The notes under the pieces are model-generated. The model had not been told where the DNA came from. It did not search any database and was given only the letters and a program-made list of their open reading frames with translations. DNA of 11,322 bases from an uncultured Clostridia bacterium. GTDB lineage: Bacteria > Bacillota > Clostridia > TANB77 > CAG-508. Where the stretch lies: positions 1 through 11,322 of the forward strand of contig CAOSZT010000070.1 of the NCBI GenBank assembly GCA_948528155.1, read 5' to 3'. Below, piece after piece: positions 1-7,860 of the stretch (positions are counted from its first letter, which is position 1; each line of letters starts with the position of its first letter). A program made the position numbers and the translations under genes.

Positions 1-89
1 ACTTAAAAACATTGAAATCTATGGAAATCCCCAGCGAAAAAAACTCATACAAATTCCAATATATAATTGATTTTTATGTGAACTTATGA
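1..89 (+). other. Possible 3' tail of an upstream gene (left edge)
   Basis: Two forward frames are open from the left edge: one stops at TGA 68-70 and another at TGA 87-89. Both give ordinary-looking lysine- and isoleucine-rich protein ends, so I cannot choose between them, and the stretch may instead be non-coding. The start of any such gene lies outside the window. The second frame would run through the -35 and up to the -10 element of the next promoter. I recognise no family. Confidence 0.25.
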
Positions 90-95
90 TATAAT
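67..95 (+). promoter_or_regulatory. Promoter of the 122-residue unknown gene
   Basis: A TTGATT -35 element (67-72), a 17-base spacer and a perfect TATAAT -10 element (90-95) are preceded by TGA at 87-89, which fits an extended -10 (TGn). Transcription should start near 102, giving a leader of about 35 bases before the ATG at 137. This is a typical sigma-A arrangement. Confidence 0.65.
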
Positions 96-136
96 TTTTA
101 ATGTAACTAAATAGTTTATAGTAGGAGGAAAGCGAA

Positions 137-505
137 ATGGAGAATAATAAAATTATTTCTTTTCATCGGAAAAAAAAATATGAATTTTTATTTACTATTG
201 ATATAAGTATTTCCAAATGTGATAACAATACTTATACAATAGATTGTATTTATCCACAGGAAGTAACTCAAGAAAAAATTACAGAAGTTTTAAAGAAAAC
301 AATAAGTCTACATAAAGAAATGATAAAAATACCTATAAGAGATCTTATAGGTAAAAGGTTTAGCATTTCTTATTATGAAAAAAATACAAAAGATTTCAAA
401 ATTGTTTATAGTCCTAAGATAAATGATAAATTTATAATAGCAATGATTACTTTAGTATTAAATGATTTTGGATTAAAGATTGGCAAAATATCAAGTGCCA
501 AATAA
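137..505 (+). CDS. Protein of unknown function, 122 residues
   Basis: I do not recognise this protein. The start is well supported: AGGAGG-like sequence at 123-128 lies 8 bases before the ATG, and an extended -10 promoter is in place upstream. The product is small and lysine-rich, with a basic start (HRKKK near residues 10-14). The rest alternates hydrophobic and charged residues in a way that suggests a mixed alpha/beta soluble domain. I see no signal peptide and no convincing membrane helix. Cysteines occur only at about residues 28 and 37. It is followed directly by a long hairpin terminator, so it appears to be a single-gene transcript, convergent with xerC. Nothing in its position indicates a role. 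Confidence 0.75.
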   Translation: MENNKIISFHRKKKYEFLFTIDISISKCDNNTYTIDCIYPQEVTQEKITEVLKKTISLHKEMIKIPIRDLIGKRFSISYYEKNTKDFKIVYSPKINDKFIIAMITLVLNDFGLKIGKISSAK

Positions 506-513
506 AAAAATAG

Positions 514-579
514 ACTGTAAAAAACTCAAAAATTTTTGAAAATATATACATAAATTCAAAATTTTTGAGTTTTTACAGT
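514..579. terminator. Bidirectional hairpin terminator between convergent genes
   Basis: A near-perfect inverted repeat has a left arm at 514-540 beginning ACTGTAAAA and a right arm at 555-579 ending TTTTACAGT. The arms differ by two single-base bulges, and the loop is about 14 bases (541-554). Stretches of A on one side and T on the other give U tracts in both reading directions. It lies between the stop codons of the unknown gene (505) and xerC (585), so it can end both transcripts. Confidence 0.75.
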
Positions 580-584
580 ACTTC

Positions 585-1568
585 TCATATCTCAGCTAAA
601 GGATTATTTTCAACAGCATTACGAGCCTGTTCACTAGCAACATGAGTATAAATTTCAGTAGTAGAAATACTTTCATGACCCAAAACTTCTTGTAAAGCTC
701 TAATATCAACATTACCATACTGATACATCAAAGTAGCAGCAGTATGTCTAAGTTTGTGAGTAGAATATTTTTTAGTATCTAATCCAGCAGCCATAAGTTC
801 TTTATCTACAATATATTGAACAGTTCTACGACTAATTCGTTCCTTTCTCTCACTTAAAAATAAAGCATTTTTAGAATTTTGTTTGTCTGTTCTAATACCT
901 TCTTTTGGGCGAACAGTTAAATAATCTTTAATAGCACTTACACAAGCTTTATTCAAATAAACAGCTCTTTCCTTATTTCCTTTACCAATAACAGTCATTC
1001 TATTTTCACTAAAATCAATATCATTAATATTAATACCAACTAATTCAGCCAAACGCATACCACAATTTAAAAATAAAGTAATAATAGCATAATCTCTTTT
1101 ATAATTTCTATTATCTTCATTTGCAGTAATACTTAATAATTTTTTACTATCTTCTAAACTCAAATACTTAGGAAGCCTTTTATCTAATTTTGGAGTTTCT
1201 AAATTTTGAGCTGGATTTACTTCAATTAAATTTGTTTTTGCAGACAAATAATTAAAAAATACTCTAATACTAGAAGCTTTTCTAGCACGTGTAGTAGCTT
1301 TACTGTGATATGTAGTTGTAAGATAACTTAAAAAAGCATGTATATCATCTAATTTGATTTTTTTAATAGTATCAAGTGATATATCTTTTATAATTATATT
1401 GGAAAAATCAGTTTCTTTAGTTAAATTAAATCTTATTTTTATAAATTTCAAAAACATTACTAAATCATAATTATATTCTTTTATAGTATTTGGAGATTTA
1501 TTTAAAATTGTTATTGTGTAATCTAAAAAAGAATTTAAGTAATCTGGATTATATTCATTATTTATCAT
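585..1568 (-). CDS. xerC: Tyrosine recombinase XerC/XerD family
   Basis: A site-specific recombinase of the XerC/XerD type; these enzymes resolve chromosome dimers at dif sites near the replication terminus. At 327 residues it is slightly longer than a standard Xer protein (about 300). The N-terminal SAM-like core-binding domain covers roughly residues 8-110 and the catalytic domain 130-320. The full catalytic set is visible: R172 (in CGMRLAEL), K196 (in GKGNKER), H271 and R274 (in HKLRH), H298 (in LGHES) and nucleophile Y307 (in IYTHV). The enzyme should therefore be active. A GGAG ribosome binding site lies about 10 bases before the ATG at 1568. The 3' half uses T-ending codons heavily. The neighbours are housekeeping genes and no attachment sites are visible, so a chromosomal Xer role is more likely than a mobile-element integrase. 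XerC versus XerD cannot be settled from this sequence alone. Confidence 0.9.
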   Translation of the reverse strand: MINNEYNPDYLNSFLDYTITILNKSPNTIKEYNYDLVMFLKFIKIRFNLTKETDFSNIIIKDISLDTIKKIKLDDIHAFLSYLTTTYHSKATTRARKASSIRVFFNYLSAKTNLIEVNPAQNLETPKLDKRLPKYLSLEDSKKLLSITANEDNRNYKRDYAIITLFLNCGMRLAELVGININDIDFSENRMTVIGKGNKERAVYLNKACVSAIKDYLTVRPKEGIRTDKQNSKNALFLSERKERISRRTVQYIVDKELMAAGLDTKKYSTHKLRHTAATLMYQYGNVDIRALQEVLGHESISTTEIYTHVASEQARNAVENNPLAEI

Positions 1569-1591
1569 TTATTTCTCACTCCATTTTAAAT

Positions 1592-1621
1592 ATTATATAA
1601 CAAGAACATAAAAAAACACAA
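1592..1621 (-). promoter_or_regulatory. Promoter of xerC
   Basis: On the minus strand a TTGTGT -35 element (1621-1616) is followed by an 18-base spacer and a perfect TATAAT -10 element (1597-1592). The leader to the xerC ATG would be about 15-20 bases and contains the GGAG ribosome binding site. Confidence 0.55.
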
Positions 1622-1629
1622 GCAAACCC

Positions 1630-1658
1630 TTGTTTTTGTTCAAAAAATATAGTATAAT
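1630..1658 (+). promoter_or_regulatory. Promoter of uvrA
   Basis: A TTGTTT -35 element (1630-1635), a 17-base spacer and TATAAT (1653-1658) predict a start near 1665. The -35 elements of xerC and uvrA lie back to back, 8 bases apart. A small hairpin, GTCCT-CTT-AGGAC (1673-1685), sits in the leader immediately before the AAAGGAG ribosome binding site (1686-1692). I see no LexA-type box, although uvrA is SOS-controlled in many bacteria. Confidence 0.65.
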
Positions 1659-1698
1659 ATTCGAAAAGAACAGTCCTCTTAGGACAAAGGAGTGAAAA

Positions 1699-4536
1699 AT
1701 GAACAATAAAATAACTATAAAGGGAGCTAAAGAGCATAACCTAAAAAACATAAACATAGAAATACCAAGAGACAAAATGGTAGTAATAACAGGATTATCA
1801 GGATCAGGAAAATCATCACTAGCATTTGATACACTATATGCAGAAGGGCAAAGAAGATATGTAGAAAGTCTATCAGCATATGCAAGGCAATTCTTAGGAA
1901 TAATGGAAAAACCAGAAGTAGAATCAATAGAAGGGCTATCACCAGCAATATCAATAGACCAAAAAACAACATCTAAAAATCCACGTTCAACAGTAGGAAC
2001 AGTAACAGAAATATATGACTATATACGTTTACTATATGCCAACATAGGAATACCATACTGTCCAAACTGTGGCAAAAAAATAGAAAAACAAACAATAGAC
2101 CAAATAGTTGACAATATAATGGAATTAGAAGAAGGAACAAAAATACAAATATTAGCACCAGTAGTAAGAAGTAGAAAAGGAGAATTTGTAAAACAACTAG
2201 AAGGATATCAAAAAGACGGATTTGTAAGAGCAAGAATAGATGGAGAAATATATGACTTATCAGATGAAATAAAACTAGACAAAAACAAAAAACACGAAAT
2301 AGAGTTAATAGTTGACAGACTGGTAGTAAAAGAAGAAATAAGAAGTAGACTTACTGAATCAGTAGAAATTGCATTAAAACACGCAGAAAATCTAGTATTA
2401 GTAAATATTATAAAAAAAGAAGAAAACAAAATGGTATTATACAGCTCAAACTATGCTTGTCCAGACTGTGGTTTCAGCTTTCCAGAACTAACACCAAGAA
2501 TGTTCTCATTTAATAATCCATATGGAGCATGTCCAACATGTATGGGAATAGGATATTTAATGAAAATGGATGAAGACTTAATTATTCCAGACAAAGAAAA
2601 AACATTATATGATGGAATAAAAGCATTTGGTTCAAGTACTATGAAAAAGGGAGATACAATGGCAAAAATGTATTTCGAAAGCATAGGAAAACACTATGGA
2701 ATTGACATTGAAAATAAAAAAATAAAAGACCTACCACGTTGGTTTTTAGAAAAGATTTTATATGGTACAGGAGAAGAAAAAATAGATTTTGAATATACAT
2801 CACCAGCAGGAGTTAGAAAATTTACTTCCGCCTTTGAAGGAGTTTTACCAACATTAGATAGACGTCATAGTGAAACGAAATCACAAGGAATGAGAAGTTT
2901 TTATGAAATGTATATGACAAATTTACACTGCCATACTTGTAATGGAGCAAGACTAAAGAAAGAAATATTATGTATAAAAATTGGAGACAAAAACATAAAT
3001 GAAATAACAGAAATGTCAATAAAATCAATGAAAGAATTTCTAAACAAATTAACACTAACAAAAAAAGAAATAATGATTGCAGATATGATATTAAAAGAAA
3101 TAAATACAAGACTACAATTTTTAATAGATGTAGGACTTGAATATCTAACACTATCAAGAAGTGCAGGAACATTGTCAGGAGGAGAAGCACAAAGAATTAG
3201 ACTTGCAACACAAATAGGATCAGGACTTACAGGAGTTTTGTATATATTAGATGAGCCAAGTATTGGATTACATCAAAGAGATAATGACAAACTATTAGCA
3301 ACACTCAAAAAATTAAGAGACTTAGGAAACACACTAATAGTTGTAGAACATGATGAAGACACAATGTATGCAGCAGACCAAATAATAGATATAGGACCAG
3401 GTGCAGGTGTACATGGTGGAAACGTCATGGCACAAGGAACAGCAGAAGAAATAAAACAAATAAAAGACTCAATAACAGGTCAATATCTAAGTGGAAGAAA
3501 AAAAATAGAAGTACCAAAAAATAGAAGAAAACACACAAAATCAAATGTAATAGAAGTAAAAAATGCAACAGAAAATAATCTAAAAAATATAAGTGTAAAA
3601 TTTCCACTAGGAGTATTTACTTGTGTTACAGGAGTATCAGGCTCAGGAAAATCAACACTTGTAAATGAAGTATTATATAAAACAATAGCAAAAGAACTAA
3701 ATGGAGCAAGTGAAAAACCAGGAAAATGTAAAGGAGTAAAAGGACTAGAAAACATAGATAAAATAATCAACATAGACCAATCGCCAATAGGAAGAACACC
3801 ACGTTCAAACCCAGCAACATACACAGGAGTATTTGACTCAATAAGAGACATATTTGCAGGAACAAATGAAGCCAAATTACGTGGATTTGACAAAGGAAGA
3901 TTTAGTTTTAATGTTGCAGGTGGAAGATGTGAAAGTTGTAATGGTGATGGTGTACACAAAATAGAAATGCACTTTTTACCAGATGTATATGTACCTTGTG
4001 AAGTATGTAAAGGTAAGAGATATAATAGAGAAACATTAGAAGTAAAATATAAAGGAAAAACAATTTCAGATGTTTTAGATATGACAGTTGAAGAAGCATT
4101 AGAATTTTTTGATAAAATACCAAAAATCAAACAAAAAATACAAACTTTAAATGATGTAGGGTTAGGATATATCAAATTAGGACAACCCTCAACAACATTA
4201 TCAGGAGGAGAAGCCCAAAGAGTAAAACTTGCAACAGAATTATCAAAAAAAGCAACTGGAAAAACTTTGTATATATTAGATGAACCAACTACTGGACTTC
4301 ATATTGCAGATGTTCATAGATTAGTTGACATTTTACAGAGATTAGTAGATACTGGTAATACAATTATTGTAATCGAACATAATTTAGATTTAATTAAAAC
4401 TTGTGATCATATTATAGACTTAGGTCCAGAAGGTGGAGATGGTGGCGGTGAGGTTATCGCTGTTGGTACTCCTGAACAGATTTGTAAAAATGAACAGAGT
4501 TATACTGGGATGTTTTTGAAGAAGTATTTGGAATAG
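1699..4536 (+). CDS. uvrA: Excinuclease ABC subunit A, UvrA
   Basis: The damage-recognition ATPase of nucleotide excision repair. As a dimer it scans DNA, loads UvrB on lesions and then leaves. At 945 residues it has the usual full length. Both ABC ATPase modules are intact: Walker A at 32-39 (GLSGSGKS) and 645-652 (GVSGSGKS), LSGGEAQ signatures at 492-498 and 834-840, and Walker B ending in DE at 518-519 and 861-862. Zinc-binding cysteine pairs are present at C254/C257 with C278/C281 and at C744/C747 with C767/C770, plus further pairs at C121/C124 and C411/C414. The start is set by AAAGGAG six bases upstream. uvrB and uvrC are not adjacent in this window. Codon choice drifts along the gene: isoleucine is ATA throughout the first 90 codons but mainly ATT in the last 100. 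No clear terminator follows the gene. Confidence 0.97.
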   Translation: MNNKITIKGAKEHNLKNINIEIPRDKMVVITGLSGSGKSSLAFDTLYAEGQRRYVESLSAYARQFLGIMEKPEVESIEGLSPAISIDQKTTSKNPRSTVGTVTEIYDYIRLLYANIGIPYCPNCGKKIEKQTIDQIVDNIMELEEGTKIQILAPVVRSRKGEFVKQLEGYQKDGFVRARIDGEIYDLSDEIKLDKNKKHEIELIVDRLVVKEEIRSRLTESVEIALKHAENLVLVNIIKKEENKMVLYSSNYACPDCGFSFPELTPRMFSFNNPYGACPTCMGIGYLMKMDEDLIIPDKEKTLYDGIKAFGSSTMKKGDTMAKMYFESIGKHYGIDIENKKIKDLPRWFLEKILYGTGEEKIDFEYTSPAGVRKFTSAFEGVLPTLDRRHSETKSQGMRSFYEMYMTNLHCHTCNGARLKKEILCIKIGDKNINEITEMSIKSMKEFLNKLTLTKKEIMIADMILKEINTRLQFLIDVGLEYLTLSRSAGTLSGGEAQRIRLATQIGSGLTGVLYILDEPSIGLHQRDNDKLLATLKKLRDLGNTLIVVEHDEDTMYAADQIIDIGPGAGVHGGNVMAQGTAEEIKQIKDSITGQYLSGRKKIEVPKNRRKHTKSNVIEVKNATENNLKNISVKFPLGVFTCVTGVSGSGKSTLVNEVLYKTIAKELNGASEKPGKCKGVKGLENIDKIINIDQSPIGRTPRSNPATYTGVFDSIRDIFAGTNEAKLRGFDKGRFSFNVAGGRCESCNGDGVHKIEMHFLPDVYVPCEVCKGKRYNRETLEVKYKGKTISDVLDMTVEEALEFFDKIPKIKQKIQTLNDVGLGYIKLGQPSTTLSGGEAQRVKLATELSKKATGKTLYILDEPTTGLHIADVHRLVDILQRLVDTGNTIIVIEHNLDLIKTCDHIIDLGPEGGDGGGEVIAVGTPEQICKNEQSYTGMFLKKYLE

Positions 4537-4562
4537 AAAGATTACAATTCAATAAAAAATAA

Positions 4563-4591
4563 TTGCATTCTACAAATATTATTGTTATAAT
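4563..4591 (+). promoter_or_regulatory. Possible promoter downstream of uvrA
   Basis: TTGCAT (4563-4568), a 17-base spacer and TATAAT (4586-4591) form a plausible sigma-A promoter. Its predicted start (about 4598) lies only a few bases before a 16-codon reading frame at 4603-4653 that has no ribosome binding site. It may be a second, upstream promoter for the T-box/valS transcript. In sequence this AT-rich, chance matches are common, so this is weak. Confidence 0.3.
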
Positions 4592-4663
4592 AAAATAGAA
4601 AAATGTATGAGGAACTAGAGAAGTTGAAGAAAGAAATGGGATTAAAAAAATAATTTGAAGAAC

Positions 4664-4693
4664 TTGACAAAAAATCATATTGTATAGTATTAT
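4664..4693 (+). promoter_or_regulatory. Promoter of the T-box/valS transcript
   Basis: A perfect TTGACA -35 element (4664-4669) is followed by an 18-base spacer and TATTAT (4688-4693). The predicted start near 4700 falls about 45 bases before the first strand of T-box Stem I, where a T-box leader would be expected to begin. Confidence 0.65.
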
Positions 4694-4699
4694 AGATAC

Positions 4700-4986
4700 A
4701 ACAATAAAGACATCATTAATAAAAAAGAATAAACAAAAACTAAGAAAAAGAGAAGTACATTTAAGCACCAATTTAAAGAGAATAGAAGTCAAAGGCTGGA
4801 AACTTCTAAAATTAAGATAAATGGAAAGTAACTTTTGAGTTGATAATCCGAAAATAAACTTAAGATTATCCGTAAAACTGCGTTAAAGTAAAAAGAGAAA
4901 TTATCTAAAAAATATAATAGATAATAACTAAGGTGGTACCGTGAGAAAAAACTCGCCCTTATTGAAAAATAAGGGTGAGTTTTTTT
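4700..4986 (+). promoter_or_regulatory. Valine-specific T-box riboswitch leader
   Basis: The leader senses uncharged tRNA-Val and controls valS by antitermination. Stem I can be drawn by eye. Its lower helix pairs the AAAAG run near 4745-4750 with CTTTT (4832-4836). The specifier loop has AGTA on the 5' side (4754-4757) and GTA, a valine codon followed by A, at 4828-4830. Upper helices pair CATTTA (4758-4763) with TAAATG (4818-4823) and AATTT (4770-4774) with AAATT (4809-4813). The apical stem pairs TAGAAGT (4783-4789) with ACTTCTA (4802-4808) and encloses the GGCTGGAA-type distal loop; AAAGAGAA at 4775-4782 looks like the AG bulge. Further stems pair 4842-4848 with 4864-4870 and 4900-4906 with 4919-4925. 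The conserved T-box AAGGTGGTACCGTG lies at 4930-4943; its TGGT can pair with a tRNA end ACCA. The start of the leader is inferred from the promoter. Confidence 0.93.
4951..4986 (+). terminator. T-box intrinsic terminator
   Basis: A 13-bp stem pairs 4951-4963 (ACTCGCCCTTATT) with 4968-4980, with one G-U pair, and closes on a GAAA tetraloop. Seven T residues follow (4980-4986). It forms when charged tRNA-Val fails to stabilise the alternative antiterminator that uses the T-box bases at 4930-4943, and so stops transcription before valS. Confidence 0.93.
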
Positions 4987-5120
4987 GATATAACTAAAAC
5001 AAAGAGATGTGTCCCAGATGGACAAAAAAGAAACATCCCTTTTGAACAAGATTTGCCATCCAAAATTTTTTTCAAAAATTTGGATAGCAATGAATGGAGC
5101 GAAGTGAAAGGAGAAAAATT
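4987..5120 (+). other. Structured leader segment between T-box terminator and valS
   Basis: These 134 bases hold no gene but two hairpins. The first pairs AAAGAGATGT (5001-5010) with ACATCCCTTT (5033-5042), with one A-C mismatch. Inside it GTCC (5011-5014) pairs with GGAC (5020-5023), and the unpaired run 5024-5032 is A-rich. The second pairs TTGC (5053-5056) with GCAA (5087-5090) and then ATCCAAAATTTTT (5058-5070) with AAAAATTTGGAT (5074-5085), with one bulge. Neither has a T tract, so neither is a typical terminator. The valS ribosome binding site, AAAGGAG (5107-5113), follows. The first hairpin could be a dispersed repeat, but that cannot be judged from one copy. Confidence 0.55.
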
Positions 5121-7784
5121 ATGAATAATAAGTACAATCCACAAGATTTTGAAGAAAAACTATATCAAGAATGGGAGGAAAAAGGCTACTTTAAACCAAA
5201 TATGGATAAAACAAAAGAAAGTTACTGTATAATGATGCCACCACCAAATGTAACAGGAAAATTACATATGGGACATGCATTAGATGATACAATTCAAGAC
5301 ATATTAATAAGATTTAAAAGAATGCAAGGATATAATACATTATGGTTACCAGGCTCAGACCATGCAGCAATTGCTACAGAGGTTAAAGTTGTAGAAAAAA
5401 TGAAAAAAGAAGAAGGTCTTACAAAAGCAGATATTACAAGAGAAGAATTTTTAGAAAAAGCTTGGAAATGGACTGAAGAATATGGAGGAACAATTCAAAA
5501 ACAACAAAAAAGATTAGGTTGTTCTTGTGACTGGGAACGAAATAGATTTACTATGGACAAAGGACTATCAGAAGCAGTATTAGAGCAATTTATCAAACTA
5601 TATAATAAAGGACTAATATATAAAGGTAAAAAAATGATAAACTGGTGTCCATCTTGTCATACAACAATATCAGATGCAGAAGTTGAGTATGAAGATGAAG
5701 CATCACATTTATGGCACATAAAATATCAAATTGCTGGAGAAAAAAATAAGTTTATTATAGTTGCTACAACAAGACCTGAAACAATGCTAGGAGATACAGC
5801 AGTTGCAGTACATCCAGATGATGAAAGATATAAAGACCTAATTGGCAAAAAATGTATATTACCTATCATAAACAAAGAAATACCAATAATTGCAGATGAA
5901 TTTGTAGAAAAAGAATTTGGAACAGGTTGTGTAAAAATAACACCAGCACATGACCCAAATGATTATCAAGCTGGTTTAAGACATAATTTAGAAATAATAG
6001 AAGTATTTGACGATAGTTCAATAATGGGGGATTTAGTTCCTGAATATAAAGGAATGAAATCAATAGAGGCAAGAAATAATATTGTAAAGAAATTAGAAGA
6101 AATAGGAGCATTAGTAAAAACAGAAGATTACTCACACAATGTTGGAAAATGTTATAGATGTCATAACACAATAGAACCTAGAATATCAGAACAATGGTTT
6201 ATAAGTATGAAAGACTTAGCAAAAAGAGCAGCAGACAGTGTTAGAAATGATGAAGTAAGATTTGTTCCAAAAAGATATGAAAAAATGTACTTTAATTGGC
6301 TAGACAACATTCAAGACTGGTGTATATCAAGACAATTGTGGTGGGGACACAGAATTCCAGTATATTATTGTGAAGAGTGTAATGAGATGAATGTAACAAG
6401 AGAAAAACCAGAAAAATGTCAAAAATGTGGCTCAACAAAAATACATCAAGATGAAGATTCATTAGACACTTGGTTTAGCTCAGCTCTATGGCCATTTTCA
6501 ACACTTGGATGGCCAAATGAAGAAACAGAAGATTACAAAACATTTTATCCAACAAATACTCTAGTTACAGGATATGACATCATAACATTTTGGATATCAA
6601 GAATGATGACACAAGGATTAGAATTGACAGGTAAAAAACCATTTAATGATATAGTTGTACACGGAATTGTAAGAGACTCACAAGGAAGAAAAATGTCAAA
6701 ATCTTTAGGAAATGGAATAGACCCAATTGAAATTATTGAGCAATATGGAGCCGATAGCTTAAGATTTTCAGTTTTGTCAGGAACAACAATGGGAAATGAT
6801 ATTAGATATATGCCAGAGAAGTTAGAACAAGCATCAAACTTTGCTAATAAAATATGGAATGCTGCTAAATTTGTAATTAGTAATTCAGCAGAAGAACAAA
6901 AGGTAAAAGAGTTTTGTTATAAAGCCTTTGAAAAAAATAAAAAGTATGAGTCAGAGTATTTTAGATTAGAAGATAAATGGATTTTAAATAAATTTGATAA
7001 ATTAGTAGTAGATATTACTAAAAATATAGAAAATTATGACTTAGGAATAGCACTTGATAATATTTATAATTTTATTTGGAATGAATTTTGTGATTGGTAT
7101 ATTGAAATGGTAAAAACCAGAATATACAGTAATGACGAAGAAACAAAAGTTGCAGTAACAGATGTACTTAACCATATTTTAGCATCATCACTTAAATTAT
7201 TACATCCATTTATGCCATTTTTAACAGCTGAAATATACAAAAATCTTATAATATTCGGAACAGAAGATTTAATAGTTGCAAAATGGCCTGATATTAGAAA
7301 AGAATTTGTATTTGATAAAGAAGAAGAAACAGTAGAAAAAATAAAACAAATTATAGTAGAAATTAGAAATGTACGAGCAAATATGAATATACATCCATCT
7401 AAAAAATCAGAATTAATATTTGTAACAGAAAAATATGAGAAAGAAATTTTAGAAGCAAAAGACTTTATTATAAAATTGGGATTTGGAGAAAAAATAACAG
7501 TACAAAAAGATAAAACAGGAATACCAGAAAATGCAATAACTATTATGCAAGATGGAATTGAGTTATATATGCCACTTGAGGATTTAGTTAATATGGAAGA
7601 GGAAAGAAAAAGATTACAAGAAGAAAAAACTAAATTAGAAGCAGAGGTTGCAAGGTGTGAAAAAATGCTTTCAAATCCAGGATTTGTAAATAAAGCACCT
7701 GAAAAGAAAATTCAAGAAGAAAAGGAAAAATTGAAGAAATATAAAGAAATGCTTCAAAAGGTTGAGGAACGACTTGAAAAATAA
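5121..7784 (+). CDS. valS: Valyl-tRNA synthetase
   Basis: This class I aminoacyl-tRNA synthetase joins valine to tRNA-Val in the cytoplasm. It has 887 residues, normal for the family. I chose the ATG at 5121 because AAAGGAG lies 7 bases before it and the protein then begins in the usual ValS manner (YNPQDFEEKLYQEWEEKG); the in-frame ATG at 5094 lies in the leader and has no ribosome binding site. The HIGH motif is HMGH at 49-52. The CP1 editing domain, which removes mischarged threonine, includes TTRPET at 216-221. KMSKS is at 524-528. Cysteine pairs such as WCPSC and YCEEC...CQKC fit the zinc-binding inserts found in many bacterial ValS proteins. The C-terminal 65 residues (about 822-887) are a charged coiled coil that in ValS contacts the tRNA. 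The valine T-box directly upstream independently supports the assignment. Confidence 0.98.
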   Translation: MNNKYNPQDFEEKLYQEWEEKGYFKPNMDKTKESYCIMMPPPNVTGKLHMGHALDDTIQDILIRFKRMQGYNTLWLPGSDHAAIATEVKVVEKMKKEEGLTKADITREEFLEKAWKWTEEYGGTIQKQQKRLGCSCDWERNRFTMDKGLSEAVLEQFIKLYNKGLIYKGKKMINWCPSCHTTISDAEVEYEDEASHLWHIKYQIAGEKNKFIIVATTRPETMLGDTAVAVHPDDERYKDLIGKKCILPIINKEIPIIADEFVEKEFGTGCVKITPAHDPNDYQAGLRHNLEIIEVFDDSSIMGDLVPEYKGMKSIEARNNIVKKLEEIGALVKTEDYSHNVGKCYRCHNTIEPRISEQWFISMKDLAKRAADSVRNDEVRFVPKRYEKMYFNWLDNIQDWCISRQLWWGHRIPVYYCEECNEMNVTREKPEKCQKCGSTKIHQDEDSLDTWFSSALWPFSTLGWPNEETEDYKTFYPTNTLVTGYDIITFWISRMMTQGLELTGKKPFNDIVVHGIVRDSQGRKMSKSLGNGIDPIEIIEQYGADSLRFSVLSGTTMGNDIRYMPEKLEQASNFANKIWNAAKFVISNSAEEQKVKEFCYKAFEKNKKYESEYFRLEDKWILNKFDKLVVDITKNIENYDLGIALDNIYNFIWNEFCDWYIEMVKTRIYSNDEETKVAVTDVLNHILASSLKLLHPFMPFLTAEIYKNLIIFGTEDLIVAKWPDIRKEFVFDKEEETVEKIKQIIVEIRNVRANMNIHPSKKSELIFVTEKYEKEILEAKDFIIKLGFGEKITVQKDKTGIPENAITIMQDGIELYMPLEDLVNMEEERKRLQEEKTKLEAEVARCEKMLSNPGFVNKAPEKKIQEEKEKLKKYKEMLQKVEERLEK

Positions 7785-7814
7785 TTATTTGTATAGTTCT
7801 TTTCTTTTTATTTA

Positions 7815-7823
7815 TGCTATGAT
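7815..7823 (+). promoter_or_regulatory. Extended -10 promoter of the DnaB-like gene
   Basis: TGC-TATGAT (TGn at 7815-7817, -10 at 7818-7823) forms an extended -10 element with no good -35 at 17 bases. It lies 37 bases before the ATG at 7861, which has GGAG at 7851-7854. Co-transcription with valS is also possible, because no clear terminator separates the two genes. Confidence 0.4.
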
Positions 7824-7860
7824 AAAATAAAAAATAATAAAAAGAAAAAAGGAGAAAACA

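Noticed and set aside
585..587. Possible Mycoplasma-type genetic code with TGA as tryptophan, suggested by the very low GC content
   Set aside because: xerC ends properly at TGA and all conserved tryptophans that I checked in ValS are TGG.
585..1568. xerC as the integrase of a mobile element including the 122-residue gene
   Set aside because: No direct repeats, tRNA target or other element genes are visible, and the rest of the window is housekeeping or metal-resistance genes.
1638..1671. LexA-type SOS box near uvrA (GTTC and GAAC elements)
   Set aside because: The two elements are about 26 bases apart, far too distant for a LexA operator, and no compact GAAC-N4-GTTC-like site is present.
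3480..4175. A 231-codon open frame on the minus strand inside uvrA
   Set aside because: It lies wholly opposite well-conserved UvrA C-terminal ATPase motifs, its product has no recognisable domain, and it arises because A-rich codons on one strand leave few stops on the other.
4454..5049. Minus-strand open frames across the end of uvrA and the T-box leader
   Set aside because: They run opposite the T-box stems and terminator, give phenylalanine- and leucine-rich low-complexity peptides, and have no ribosome binding sites that I can see.
5094..5120. Upstream in-frame ATG at 5094 as the valS start
   Set aside because: No ribosome binding site precedes it and it would begin just after a hairpin; the ATG at 5121 has AAAGGAG at 7 bases and begins like other ValS proteins.
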